Source of the DNA: Perilla frutescens
Taxonomy: Eukaryota > Streptophyta > Magnoliopsida > Lamiales > Lamiaceae
Assembly: GCA_026008535.1 (NCBI GenBank)
Contig: BRKX01000002.1
Coordinates: 72,189,380 to 72,253,379, forward strand
Length of the DNA: 64,000 bases
Direction of reading: 5' to 3'
Of the stretch, positions 44,595 to 55,988 are shown one piece after another. The position numbers and the translations under genes were made by a program. How positions within the stretch are numbered: position 1 is the first letter of the stretch; every line of letters begins with the position of its first letter. Under the pieces are notes generated by a model. The model made no database searches, had not been told where the DNA came from, and was given only the letters and a program-made list of their open reading frames with translations.

Positions 44595-47335
44595 TAGTGG
44601 TGGCAATTCGTGCGTGTCGGGTCACTAACGGGTCGACACGACACGATAAGGCCAAACACGAACACGATCCGTTAAGGATCTGCTCGACACGAACACGAAC
44701 ACGATCCGTTATGTACAAACACGGATACGGCACGAATACGATAAACACGACTTGTTATCATGCCGACACGACACGATAGAGACACGATAAGAACACAATA
44801 CGATAAGAACACGATAAAAAATAACTACAAAATAAATAGCAGTACATTATCTAATTAATCTTACAATCTTAACCATCAATTCATATTAAGAAATAACACA
44901 CCAATTCACGACAAATGGTAGAGTTCAATCTTCTCAATTCAAAATCCAAATCGAACATCAAAGTTCACAATTCAAAATCCACAATCCAACAACATTTTCA
45001 ACTAAAGATCAACTTCTCACTTCAAGTCTTCAAAGTGCCAACTTCCAACAACAACTTGTCTATTAATTTGACAAAAAAAAGAGATTAGTTTATAATTATA
45101 ACAACTTACAACAATTGAAAGAACTAAAAATTCTAGAAATTTACCTTTCAATCTTTCATTAGTTAATTTCAAGAATGGGTTGCATGGATGAGCATTCAGT
45201 TGAAGATGAAGGAATTTCATGCTCATCAATTTTCATATTCAAGATCTCTTTTGCTAACTCTTCAGTTTTCCACCTTGTGGGCACAGCTTGCTTCAATCCC
45301 CTTTTACTACTCAAAGACACCTTGCTTACACATTCTAGAAACCTTTGCCTCCTCATTTGTGATCCTCTCACATATTTGACACTATCACGAATCTTACCCA
45401 CAGCCACATCAATATCCTTCAAACCATCTTGAACCACCAAATTCATTATATGAGCACAACAACGGATATGAAAAAATTCACCATCACAAAGAAGTGCATT
45501 ATTCAAAACCAATTGTGATTGGAGCAACTGAATAGACACATTATTAGCAGTAGCATTATCCAAAGTCAAAGAAAATATCTTGTTCTCAATTCCCCATTGA
45601 GACAACATTGAAAATAACTCATTGGATAATGCTACACGAGTGTGCGAGGCTGGCATGAGAGAGAAGTTCAACACCTTCTCTTGTAAAACCCATTCTTCAT
45701 CAATGAAATGGCATGTTAGAGAAATATAACCATCAGTCGTAATGGAACTCCAACAATAAGAAGTTAAGCTCACTCTACCAGGTGCTTTTTCCAACATAGA
45801 TTTAATCTTTATTTTCTCTCTTTCATGCATTTTTAAGATATCAGACTTCATTGTATTTCTAGAAATGAGCTTCACATCCCCCCTAAGGTATTCAAAAATA
45901 GCTCTAATACGTTCATATTCAACAAATCGAAAAGGTAAATCATGAACAATCACAACAGAACACAGCAACTCTCGAAAATGGTCATTATCAAATTTAGAGC
46001 CACCAGTTTTAGATAACATTTGACAAACATCTTGTGAGTTTTTCCTTGAACAGGTCTCTAAATGGCGTTTCAAATTTCCAGTCCCAGTTTTACTTGAAAC
46101 TTTAGAATAAACATGTCCACAAAATTTGCATCGACAAGTTTTCACACCATCAACAGTTGATGAAATGATATCAAAGTGTACCCAAACTCATGACCTTAGT
46201 TTTTTTTTATTCTTTTGCTACAACCTTGGTGCCCTTGATTCGTCCAAATCAATGTCTCTACCCAGCATGTCACTTGTGTTCCCATCATTGTTGGTGCTAA
46301 CACTCGCCATGTTGGAGGACATTGTTACCTATTATGTCAAAACATAAATTCATTAACATTTTACTAAAAAAATCATTAACATCTATATCATAGTAGAATC
46401 TGGCATAATTTAAAATTATGGGAAAATCTATAATAACAGATTCTAAATAAAAACACATAAAAATCGATCTAATATTATGTGGCACAAATCGATCTAATTA
46501 AAAACACATAAATATCTATAATAACAAATTCTAAATAAAAAGTAAAAACTAAAAACACATAAAACACATAAAAATCTGGCAGAATTTAAAATTATGTGGT
46601 TTTGGAAAAACCATATAAAAATCGATCTAATATCTTCAATTCTTGAATCATATATCCACTTTGAGCAAGCATAAGGCTATAACAACAGATTCTAAATAAT
46701 ACAACTATTTTCTCTGTACAGTAAAATGAAAACTTACAGTTACCAAGATTTTTTTTCAACTACAATTCGAGCCCATGACGTCAACGAATTTCACAAGAAA
46801 GTGTTTTTTCAACGAAGAGGGAACAAAATCTTAGAGTTCTTGCAGCTACGGAACTACCCTACAAGAGAAACTTACTTGAGTTATCGCGATTCGCGTGATT
46901 GTGACTCGTGAGAACTGAGAAACAAGAGCAACAATAATGATGATAGAACTTGGAAGAACGAAGATGAATGAGAGTGAGCGTGCGGCTGTGATTTGTGAGA
47001 ATTGGGAAATGGGTGAGTGAACCCTAGAAAAGAATTGGGATTTGAGAGAGAGAGCGAGAATTGGAAATGAAGTCTGAAAGTGAAAAATGAAAATAAAATC
47101 CTAGACTACCTAGTTATTACTTATTATATTAATAATTTTATTAATTTAATATAATATATATATATATATAATTATATATATTATTAACGGGTTACACGAA
47201 TCCGACACGAAATTTTCGTGTCCTTATCATGTCGACACGATAAGAACACGAACACGATAAGGCTAAACACTAACTCGTTAATTCCGTGCGTGTTCGTGTC
47301 GTGCTATCATGTCATGTCAAAAATTGTCAGCCCTA
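44595..47335. mobile_element. hAT element with internally deleted transposase
   Basis: The ends are TAGTGGTGGCAATTCGTGCG and, inverted at the right, TAGGGCTGACAATTTTTGAC. The perfect 8-bp duplication TACTCAAG lies on both sides (44587-44594, 47336-47343). Both subterminal regions (44610-44820, 47180-47310) are packed with ACACGA/ACACGATAAG units on both strands, the kind of array hAT transposases bind. The interior encodes a shortened transposase on the minus strand. The element inserted just upstream of the shared block of the 43 kb F-box gene. Confidence 0.92.
45159..46322 (-). pseudogene. hAT transposase, BED zinc finger and partial catalytic region
   Basis: The start MSSNMASVSTNN (46322) runs into a stop and frame change near 46215. 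The long open part from 46145 (328 codons) has a BED zinc finger (CRCKFCG ... NLKRHLETC) and then hAT transposase blocks: PFRFVEYE, SRNTMKSDI, SYCWSSITTDGYISLTCHFI, IFSLTLDNATANN, HIRCCAHIMNLVVQDGL and VPTRWK. After RWK the sequence departs. The expected second half, including the C-terminal hATC dimerisation region, is missing. Full relatives (RICESLEEPER-like) are about twice as long. It should be inactive, though the BED finger could still bind the element ends. It would be mobile only with a helper. Confidence 0.85.
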
Positions 47336-47343
47336 TACTCAAG

Positions 47344-48638
47344 TGTATTAAGGAGAAAGCCTAAACGGGCCAACTCATATTAATTTGGCCCGCAGGCAGA
47401 CAGGTAATCCAGACTACTCTTTTGCTCAAAGAAAAAAAAATCCCGACTACTCTTGTTTTTTTTTTTCATAAAAGATTTTATTATATTCACAAATTGTTAC
47501 GTTATATAATTATCTGAATCTCCACATATTAATATTTTAATGTATCATGATATTAATTTTTAATTACTTCCTCCTTCCCCGGGATGTCAATTTGACCTGA
47601 ATAGAATATATAGTTCGACGTTGCAAAAGGGTTGATCAAATCGAATAGTGCGACAATGCGAAAGGGATGGCCCCATTGTCATGCTAATTAATCTTTCAGT
47701 TTTAATTGAAGAACTTGAAATTGTTGAAACTGAAATATTTTATTTAGTTAATTAATTGGTAGTAAAACATGTTATATTTAGTATTAATTTATTAAAATTA
47801 GAAATTTAGGGGTTCATCAATGGCCATACATGCTTGTGATCATTTTTTTTAATCTATCATATCATGATGGGAAGCTGAGAAAATACAAAGTTAGACGTTG
47901 CATTCAACATATACTCCCTCCGTTCTACTTTGATAGGCTTGTTTTTCTTTTTGATATTTTTCGATATATAGGCATGTTTCTATATATATTTAGCTAATTT
48001 ACTAATATATACACATATTTAATATGTTTACATTAGACATTAATTAAATATTAAAGAATTAAATAGGGGCATATTAGAAAACTTCTTGATTAATTGTCTT
48101 TCCCAATACTTTTCTTAATCCCTGCGAAAAATTCCAATCAGCCTATCAAAATGGGACGGAGGGAGTATTATTAATTCGAATATACTAGCAAGGATGCTTC
48201 CGATGGCAGCAGCACCTGTGAGACTGGAATTAAGTTCAACTGATTTTTCTTCATGCTAACCAGCAAATTAATTATGCTTGGTACAATTAATCATATATAT
48301 TAATTAGCATCATATATCTTCAAATTATGTGCATTAATTAATTAATCAATCAAACCGTGATCAGAATCCTCTAAAAAACATGAAACCGTGATCAGAAATT
48401 TGTATACTGTTTCAAAGTGAATAATACGAATTAAGAAAGTTATTATAAAGAAAAATAATTAAAAAACCTAATTAAAATTAAATTACTTGATGGAAAATAA
48501 AGACAAATAAAAACATAACGACACTAGCATCAAGTAAGACCTTAATTCCTAGATTTTGATGCATCAAGACAAGATGCCAACCAAAATAAACTAGTTAAAT
48601 TAATAAACTATATATAAAATTAACCGTCACTCCAAAAA
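47344..48638. other. Spacer with Stowaway MITE and start of a segmental duplication
   Basis: No gene is seen. From about 47850 the sequence matches 56600 onward: GGGAAGCTGAGAAAATACAA, then GATGCTTCCRATGGCAGCAG and CCTGTGAGACTGGAATTAAG. A Stowaway at 47914-48165 interrupts the match. Confidence 0.65.
47914..48165. mobile_element. Stowaway MITE
   Basis: The ends are CTCCCTCCGTTCTACTTTGA and its inverse CAAAATGGGACGGAGGGAG, flanked by TA. The corresponding position in the duplicated unit (about 56655) is empty, so insertion followed the duplication or the right unit is the ancestral state. Confidence 0.88.
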
Positions 48639-49776
48639 TCATGAAACCATGCGCACTCCTTTGATCGAAACAAGACTCTCCTTGTAAGAGAAAGCAGAAT
48701 GCACATAAACACGACTGTAGTACTTATCATGCTTGAATGGAGCTTTAATAATCCTAAAATTATGTGTGGAGACATCACGCAGAATTAGGACTGAATCTTT
48801 GAAGGTGTCAAACAACACCTCATTCTTCCACATGCAAATCGGATATATATATTTATATTGGTCATAACCGATCCTGAAATATTTAATCCACGAACCTTCT
48901 TCCCCCATCACCCACAAATCAATCCATTCTTGCTCATCCCACATCAGAGCTATGGAATCACCATTTGCAACCATCTTAACTTGTGATGCAAGCATATGAC
49001 TTTCAACTTGAGCAAAGTCAAGATCATCTATTATTAGACGTTGAAGGCCAGGCGGGACTCGTATTTCTCGAAACCTCTCCGTCCTCATGTCGAAGGCCAG
49101 GATGCTAAAACTGCCGCCGTCGTCGAACGGCAGCACCAACCAATAATAAACTCCGTTCAAGAAAGTCTCGCTCTCGGACCAACTCGAACGCTTCATTGAA
49201 TCCACCCACTCCACACCCTCCTTAAATTTCCAAGAATCGCTACTTGACTTGTAAACACAAACAAAATTTTTGTAGTCGTCTTTGAATAGATCTCGATAAA
49301 AAGCAACGATCTTGCAATCTCCGGTGAAAGGGTCTACTCCGAATCCAAATGTGAGACGACGTAGTTGAAGACCGGCTGGATCATGCCATAAGAGAGGAGG
49401 GAGGGGAGGGACTGCCTTAACCTCTCTCATGGCAGGGTTCGATATAATTATTTCTCCACGTGAATTGATCTCGCAGAATAAGCCATTTGCAGGCCCCATA
49501 AAATGTATAACGCTATTTAAATAAGAAAACAAAAGAGCCTCTTCAGAGCGGGGCGAAGATAGGTTTCCCCTCACGTCGATTTCCAAAAGATTATAAAATA
49601 GGCGATCTTCATTGCTCTCGTGGCGGTAATGGCGGTCGGTGAAACTCCGGCTTTCGATGAGATCGCGCCATTGCTTGCAAACGCACTTGAATCACGACAG
49701 CGTCTTCACCGGCAGCATCAACAGAATCTCCTCACAGATATCTGCCGGAAGACCATCGATATTGTTGTGGTGCTCC

Positions 49777-49778
<2 letters not shown>
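48639..49778 (-). pseudogene. F-box/FBA gene with nonsense codon inside the F-box
   Basis: The frame starts MEHHNNIDGLPADI at ATG 49778 and reaches MLPVKTLS, then TGA at codon 29. The sister at 57045-58166 has CGA (Arg) there, so this is a CGA-to-TGA change. The remaining frame is open to 48639 and keeps HFMGPANGLFCEI, NPAMREVKAVPPLPP, GVDPFTGDCKIVAF, ILAFDMRTERFREI, DLWVMGEEGSWI and YKESLVSIKG. A product starting downstream would lack the F-box and could not join an SCF complex in the usual way. Single-base loss in a recent duplicate is the simplest reading. Confidence 0.88.

Positions 49779-49823
<45 letters not shown>
49779..49823. repeat. (GA)n microsatellite at the F-box start codon
   Basis: A run of GA repeats abuts the ATG of the 48.6-49.8 kb copy. 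The sister gene has a much shorter run at 58167-58184. The tract would lie in the 5' leader, or be translated as Ser-Leu repeats if an upstream ATG is used. Confidence 0.9.
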
Positions 49824-49826
<3 letters not shown>

Positions 49827-50420
49827 TTTAGACTCCTAGCTAGTCCTAAACGATTGCACATTGATTAATATAGTTGAGAATTATGTTAAAGAGTAACATA
49901 AGGTAGTTTTTTTATAGGAGAAGGTAGTTAAGTAGAGAAAGAACTATATTCCTTTTATTTTGTTTTTTTTTTTAATTTGAAATTACCTAATTCTACAAGG
50001 TAATCGATAAACTATATTTTATTTATTTTATATCTTGACGTAAGTAGAATCGTATTATGAATCAGCTGCTTTGATTAGATAAAGCTTATCAAAATGCTTT
50101 AAAAAAAAGGATAAACACTATCAATTCCTCCAAAAAGGAAAAAATATTGTATTATGTGCACATATACATATTATCAAGAGTTAAATCAAACAAATTTATA
50201 TAAAAATACAAACTTAAAAATATTTTCAATGAATCTATGTTATTGTTATAATATTGTTTACATACTGTATATATTTCAGAAGTTTTTATAGTCATGGCGA
50301 CATGTTATACATAACTGTTTAACGAGTCGCATATTGTGTTGGTTTGAAAATTTTTATTTATAAAGATAATGATAGTGTAACAAATGCTACTATAAACATT
50401 ATATACAAATAAGTGTTGCA
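49824..50420. other. Upstream region of the 49 kb F-box copy
   Basis: The first 320 bases match 58185-58480, including the shared upstream block and ATCAGCTGCTTTGATTAGAT. The rest is AT-rich with no gene. Confidence 0.6.
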
Positions 50421-50430
50421 TAATTTATAA

Positions 50431-51720
50431 GGGTTAAGAGCTAAATAGGCCCCTGGACTATTTGGGGGAGAACAAATAGGCCATTGAACTTTTTTTCTGT
50501 CTCAATTGGGCTCCTGAACTTTTATTGAGGGCTCAATCAAGCCCCTCTGTCACACCCCTCGCTAACGTCCGTTAGAGTTGATTCAAAACGACGTCATTTT
50601 GATCAAAACGACGTCGTTTTGATCCTGAAATTAAAAAAAAAATTGAATTTCAATTTGAATCTACAGCTGAGCTCTCAAATGATAAAGAAGGAAAACACAA
50701 ACTTTTCCATGCCTGATAGCTGGGCCGCCGCACCACGCTCTTCACCTCCCGATTTTACGCCAAAAGCTTGCACCTCCGCCGCCGCCAGATTATCACGAAA
50801 TCAACACCCAAATTATGATGGAACTGGTGTGCATGGGGAAACTGAAACGTCTAATTTTTCTACGGAGAAGGAACCGCCGCGCCGCAACACTAGGAAAAGA
50901 TCCCGGCCGCAATTCTACACGCCTCCAACTGCCCCGAAACCGGTGACGGGTATCCGCCGCAGAGGCCGCCCGCCAAAAGCTAATTCGATGTCTCGCCTTG
51001 GAAAAGCTTAACTTAGGATATTCAACTTAAATTAGAAAGTTTGTTTGCGTTCCAATTTCCAATCATGAGTATTATTTGCTTAGGGCTTTTCGTTGCCACT
51101 TTTTTTTTTTGAGTGATTAAAGCTGTAGATTGATGTCTTTTGCAATGCTGTGATTCGATGAGAATATCAAAGCAAAAAAATGTTAAATTCCCACTAATTT
51201 GATGTATTTCCTCTAATTCCGGTAGGTGCAGGATATGCATTTGTGCCCAAATCATGACTGTTTGAGAAATGTCACACGTTTCAATTTACCAATTAACAGA
51301 GTTATTGAAGATATAAGAACATTAACGAAAGCATGGTCATTTGTTTCTACATTTATTTATTTTTTTCATTTTTTATAGTAGTGATGGCTTCTTGAATTGT
51401 ATACCAAAACGATTTTATTTAACATGTTGAGAAACTGAACTCGAGCCCTCCAATAAGGTTGAAGAAGAGCATGTTAGGTTGGTTGTCGAAGAGAGAGAGA
51501 GGAGAGAGATAGAGAGAGAAATTCATTTTTTTTTTTTAATTTCAGGATCAAAACGACGTCGTTTTGAATCAACTCTAACGGACGTTAGTGAGGGGTGTGA
51601 CAGAGGGGCTTGATTGAGCCCTCAATAAAAGTTCAGGAGCCCAATTGAGACAGAAAAAAAAGTTCAGTGGCCTATTTGTTCTCCCCCAAATAGTCCAGGG
51701 GCCTATTTGGCCCTTAACCC
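50431..51720. mobile_element. Mutator-like element with long TIRs and perfect 10-bp TSD
   Basis: Inverted repeats of about 200 bases (50431-50651 and 51528-51720) begin GGGTTAAG and contain AAATAGGCCCCTGGACTATT and AAAACGACGTCGTTTTGAT. The left arm has a small internal duplication of the ACGACGTC block. TAATTTATAA stands directly on each side (50421-50430, 51721-51730). TIR and TSD lengths fit a Mutator-like element. The interior holds a GC-rich gene-like ORF but no transposase. The equivalent place in the sister duplication near 58.5 kb has no such insertion. Confidence 0.92.
50709..51011 (+). CDS. AT-hook-containing ORF inside the Mutator-like element
   Basis: The frame is open from within the left TIR (ATG 50619), but the gene-like part starts at MPDSWAAAPRSS (50709) and runs 100 residues. 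It is rich in Pro, Arg and Ser. It has a basic patch (PPRRNTRKRSRP) and a classical AT-hook (RRRGRPPK), which binds the minor groove of AT-rich DNA. It then ends KANSMSRLGKA. Base composition is far more GC-rich than the flanks, which suggests capture of a host gene piece (Pack-MULE). I do not recognise the parent gene. It may instead be a family-specific ORF of this element. Expression is unknown. Confidence 0.5.
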   Translation: MPDSWAAAPRSSPPDFTPKACTSAAARLSRNQHPNYDGTGVHGETETSNFSTEKEPPRRNTRKRSRPQFYTPPTAPKPVTGIRRRGRPPKANSMSRLGKA

Positions 51721-51915
51721 TAATTTATAATATAATATTTTGATTGTAATAGTTTATTAATTATTCATAGAATTATTTCAAATATATTATTTTATAATAT
51801 ATTGTCTGATACATAAAAAAAAAGATAATTTGACAAATAAAAAATAATATTAACTTATTAACTAAAATATTAATTATCTATAAAATACAAATATATAACA
51901 CTTATATTAAAAATC

Positions 51916-51938
51916 TCGTGCAATGGCGAAAATCTAGT
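51916..51938 (+). mobile_element. Helitron-like 3' terminus (plus strand), degraded
   Basis: CTCGTGCAATGGCGAAAAT followed by CTAGT resembles the hairpin and CTRRT ends at 8905 and 41167, with one hairpin arm decayed. The body would lie to the left. Confidence 0.35.
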
Positions 51939-52346
51939 ACTCTCTCTGTTTCATTTTGTTTGTTATTTTAGATTTTTTCTTTTGTGTCAAAATGTTTGTT
52001 ATTTTACATATTTTGACACCATCTCTCTCAAATTTAACTTTACAAATATACAGAGAGAGAAAAAAAATCAACTTTTTAGAAAAATATATATAAGTAAATA
52101 GGATTTTATGTAATATAAAAGGGAGGGATATAGTAATCCAAAAAATTAATTATTAATTTTAGATTAAAATTTTAAAATAACAAAACAAAACGAAAAAACA
52201 TACATTTAGATATTGCCTGTGAAAAGTCGAAAAAGATGGAGTGAAAGAAAGTGATGACATGCTATGTGATTTCAATTTTTAAACAATATTCTATAATTTA
52301 TGACGTCTCACCAGCCAGATTTGTTGGAACATTATGAATTGTAATA

Positions 52347-52651
52347 CTATCTCCATTTCAAAATGTTTGTTGTTTTATTTTTTTTATCTGAAATTAAGAA
52401 TTAATTTTGTGGACATTTCCATCCCTCATATATGCCATAAAATTTAATTCATCTATATTTTCCTAAAAAATAACAATATTTTCTCTCTCCATATATTTTT
52501 CTCTCTTCATATATTATAGGTAAGTTAGAATCAAGAAATCTTGTAGGATTTGAGAGGGTTAAAATTGGGAGAGAGAATGTCAAATTATATAAAACAATAA
52601 ACATTTTGAAAAAAAAAACCTAAAACAACAAACATTTTGAAATGGAGGTAG
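52347..52651. mobile_element. Stowaway MITE
   Basis: The ends CTATCTCCATTTCAAAATG and the inverse CATTTTGAAATGGAGGTAG are flanked by TA. The inverted arms extend about 33 bases (through TTTGTTGTTTTA). Confidence 0.88.
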
Positions 52652-52745
52652 TATCTTTTATTTCATGCCATGGTCCTAGCTATTTTATTGTTTTTTTTAG
52701 GTATATATTATAGCATTACTTAATCTATATATGGAATATAATATA

Positions 52746-52834
52746 CTCCCCGTCCCAATAGCAAGGTCTCCCTTTTTATTATTTACACTCTCTATTTTAA
52801 TAGAAGGGGAACATTGCTATTGGGATGGAGGTAG
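52746..52834. mobile_element. Short Stowaway MITE (89 bases)
   Basis: The ends CTCCCCGTCCCAATAGCAA and the inverse TTGCTATTGGGATGGAGGTAG-type right arm are flanked by TA. It is a very short derivative that is almost all stem. Confidence 0.82.
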
Positions 52835-53852
52835 TAGTAGATAAACATTTTTAAATTTATTTTCTATTTTAAATTTATAGTTTTGACTAATAGGCTTACC
52901 TAACTCATAAGCCCAGATGGGTTGGAAGTTGGAACGGTTTCGTATTTAGAAGGCCAGCCTAAATCAGAGCAGATCCTCTGTTAGTAATCTTATAATATTT
53001 GTTGTTTCATACAATGACGGAGTTAGGGGGGCTGGTGGGGGCAGCCGCCCCTCTCAAATTTTGTAAAAAAAACTAGTATATATATGTATATAATTATTAT
53101 ATCAATATAATATCTTTGCCCCCCTTTCATGGTATTAATATTTTTGGACATTAGACTTATTAATATCTAAGTATGGCCTATATGAACTTTAAATTGATGT
53201 AATGAGATGCCCAAAATAGAATAATGATAAATAAATAATTTTATTTAAAAATTCAAAAGTATTTTCATTTTGTTAACTTATGTAAGTTCATTTTATTGTT
53301 ATCTTTCCCCCTTTTTATTCTTATTAATATTTTAAGTTTATTTCATTATATATTTGAGATATTTTTTTTATATTTATGGATTTGAGAATGAATGCTTCAT
53401 GACTTTAATGTTATGATTTTATCTATATTTAATGCTTTCAAAATTTACCTATAATATAATAGTGTGACATTATGCTCAAATTGTGCAATTAAGTTTTTTT
53501 TTTATCAATTTTTGTTGGAACTTGGCAATAAGTTTAAGTTAGAGTTTTACATTCACCAATTTAGATTGAGAAATAAATTGTTGAGACTTTTGATGCCAAC
53601 TCAATCATAGATGAATTTAAAATTATGAAAAAACATCAAGTACAACTTATGATGCCAATATTTTTAATAATTATAGCTTTATTTTAATTGAGATAAGTAG
53701 TTGTATATGTGTGTATATATATGTGTGTGTGCGTGCGCGCTGCTTTTCACCTTCCAAGTTAGAATTCCTGCGTCCGTCCCTTGTTTCATAACTATTTTTA
53801 ATTTTTTTTTAATATACCCTAATTGAGGATGAATGAATCCTAAATGAAAAAT
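52835..53852. other. AT-rich spacer without genes
   Basis: A segment at 53015-53140 (GGGGGCTGGTGGGGGCAGCC, CCCCCTTTCATGG) is LTR- or transposon-like but could not be assigned. The bases around 53730-53760 are a GT/GC-rich microsatellite. Confidence 0.4.
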
Positions 53853-53990
53853 TGTCCCGGTAGTGATGGTGGCCTAGTGGTGGAGTAAAGTTTCTTGAAG
53901 ACCAAAGGTCATGGATTCGAATCTCCTCAATATCACAGATCGGGTGTGTGAGTAAAAAACACAACGCTAAATAAAAAAAATTTAAATTAA
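53853..53990 (+). mobile_element. tRNA-derived SINE, second family, plus strand
   Basis: The head reads TGTCCCGG, an A-box-like TGGCCTAGTGG at 53870-53880, and a B box GGATTCGAATC at 53913-53923. It then has CTCAATATCACAGATCGGG and an A-rich tail. The same family occurs inverted at 63680-63782. Confidence 0.7.
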
Positions 53991-54122
53991 ATTCAATTAT
54001 AATAAATTAAAAATTATTTTTTTTAAAGTAAAGACTTGGAATAGGAAATGGCACATGAAATGTAATAGGTGATTCGGTGTGAGCCTCATCCTACCCAATG
54101 ACATGTTTTGGTAGACTTGTAC

Positions 54123-54491
54123 CGGATAAACTCATCTGCTACATTCTGTGCAACATATTATACTACACATTTAAAAATATTAATTTTATTATATTTTTTC
54201 TTCGATTTCACTTGATTATGCTTTAGTTTAATTTATACTTGTTAATTAGGGTTCACTTTTTCCAAGTAGGGTATATAATTTTTTTTCATATTTACTTTCA
54301 TTTTTAATTAATAATTATTTTCTAAAAGATAATTATATGCCCTAATTGGGAAAAGTGAACTCTAGCTAATTAACAAGTGAAACTAAACTAAAGCATAATC
54401 AATTGAAATTGAAGAAAAAAATAGACTAAAAATTAATATTTTTAAATGTATAGCAGAGTATTGCATAGAATATAACAGTGAATTTTATCCG
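54123..54491. mobile_element. Foldback MITE, Mutator-like (9-bp TSD), copy 2
   Basis: It starts CGGATAAACTCATCTGC and ends with the inverse TTTATCCG, and the arms pair along most of the element. The perfect 9-bp duplication GACTTGTAC lies at 54114-54122 and 54492-54500. It is the same family as 42387-42766. Confidence 0.9.
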
Positions 54492-54654
54492 GACTTGTAC
54501 AACAAAAAATAATCATGTCTTCTTAAAAACACGATCAATTGAATAGTTTTGCATTATCAAATACATGATTGAAATATAGATTCATATTGCCCTAGCCATA
54601 ATAATTCTTGGAAATTAAATAGAACCTAAATGACATCTAAAACTATTAAATTCA

Positions 54655-55983
54655 TGATAAAATGGGGTTTTGCACTAATTTAGAGTTTGTTTTGGATGTG
54701 TTTTGTTGATTTACTATATGCATTAGTCCAATTTTATTCCCGATTTCACTTGTTTGGACGAGATAAGTGTTTGGTTCTATTTTGTAGGAAATAATCGGAT
54801 CAAAATCATTAGAAATTGGTGAAATCAAGTTCCAAGACTTGAGGGTTCGGAACGAGAAAATGCTAGGAAAGCGCATCCCAGGAGTGTAGACAGTGAGCAT
54901 GGACCGTGCTTGACATTGCATGGCCCGTGCTGAATAGAAAATTCGAGGCAGAAGGTTGCAGAAGGACTACATGGTCCGTGCTAAGCTAACACAACCCGTG
55001 CTAGTTTGCACCGCACAAACTGTGCTATTTTCTCGATCTTTTCGCAAATTTTCCTTTTGGCCCTGTTCATTTTCATTTCGGACTTAGACCACCTCCTAAC
55101 TATTTAAGGGCTCTTTTGCACGGAAAATCGACAAGTTTTACCCTATAGAGAGAGCAGAAAACACTGTGGAGAAGACAGAGAAGAGACCACAAGGAGATTG
55201 AAGAAGCATATCATAGACTAAAGTTTTATTTTATGTTTTATTCATTCGGGATTATTATATTGACTATTTGGTTGTGTTTATTGTCTTTGGATTGTGAACA
55301 CGATATGAGTAGCTAAATTTCTAGAGATCTTAGGGTTGTTCAATGTTGATGGATTTTATGATTTGAAGTCATTTATTGTTTCTTTCTATTTATTGTTTGT
55401 GCATCATTGGTTATTATCGTCTTGTGTGAATGAATTGATCAGCATTTACACTTGTGTAGTTAATTTATTATTCATTCGAGAGAGATTAATAGATTAACGG
55501 ATTATGATTGCATACCACGAGTCTGTTAGATTGAGAGATTGGTAGGTGTCATGATTTGAGGTGTTAATTGGAGTTAGATAATAATTTGAGATCGAGAGAT
55601 AAGAATTAGAATCTAATCTACTTTCATAACTTACTCGAGAGAGAGAGGTTGTGATTAATTGAGTGATTCTCCTACAAGATTTAGAATTAAATTTGTTGAA
55701 TAAATTGTCTAGAATTGAGGAATCCATTTAACATCAATAAATATTCTAGGATTCGTCTTTTAATTATTTGTTTATCCCGTTTTCTTTGCTTGATCTATTT
55801 ATTTATTTTACAGTATTTAGTTAATTAAAACAGTTCTCTAAATAAAGTAGGGCGATAAAATTGGATACTTAGTCGAGTTGCATAACCCGTCTCTATTGAT
55901 ACGACACTGTTCACCATAGTTTTGCCACATTTACCTCATACACTTGTGAGTCTAGAATTTTTTGTAAAATAAAATATAGAACA
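54655..55983 (+). repeat. Probable solo LTR, gypsy-like
   Basis: It starts TGATAAAATGGGG and ends TAGAACA, with ATTCA on both sides (54650-54654, 55984-55988). Its layout follows the LTR at 21828-23033: an inner block with repeated GTGCT-type words, TATTTAAGGG (about 55100), CTTAGGGTTG and, near the end, TGATACGACACTGTTCACC. No internal region is attached. The right border rests on the 5-bp duplication. Confidence 0.65.
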
Positions 55984-55988
55984 ATTCA

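Noticed and set aside
49620..49868. Ser/Arg/Glu repeat ORFs near the 49 kb gene
   Set aside because: They are produced by the (GA)n tract and antisense F-box sequence.
53870..53923. tRNA gene
   Set aside because: A- and B-box-like words are present but no cloverleaf can be drawn and the same unit recurs with an A-rich tail, so it is a SINE.
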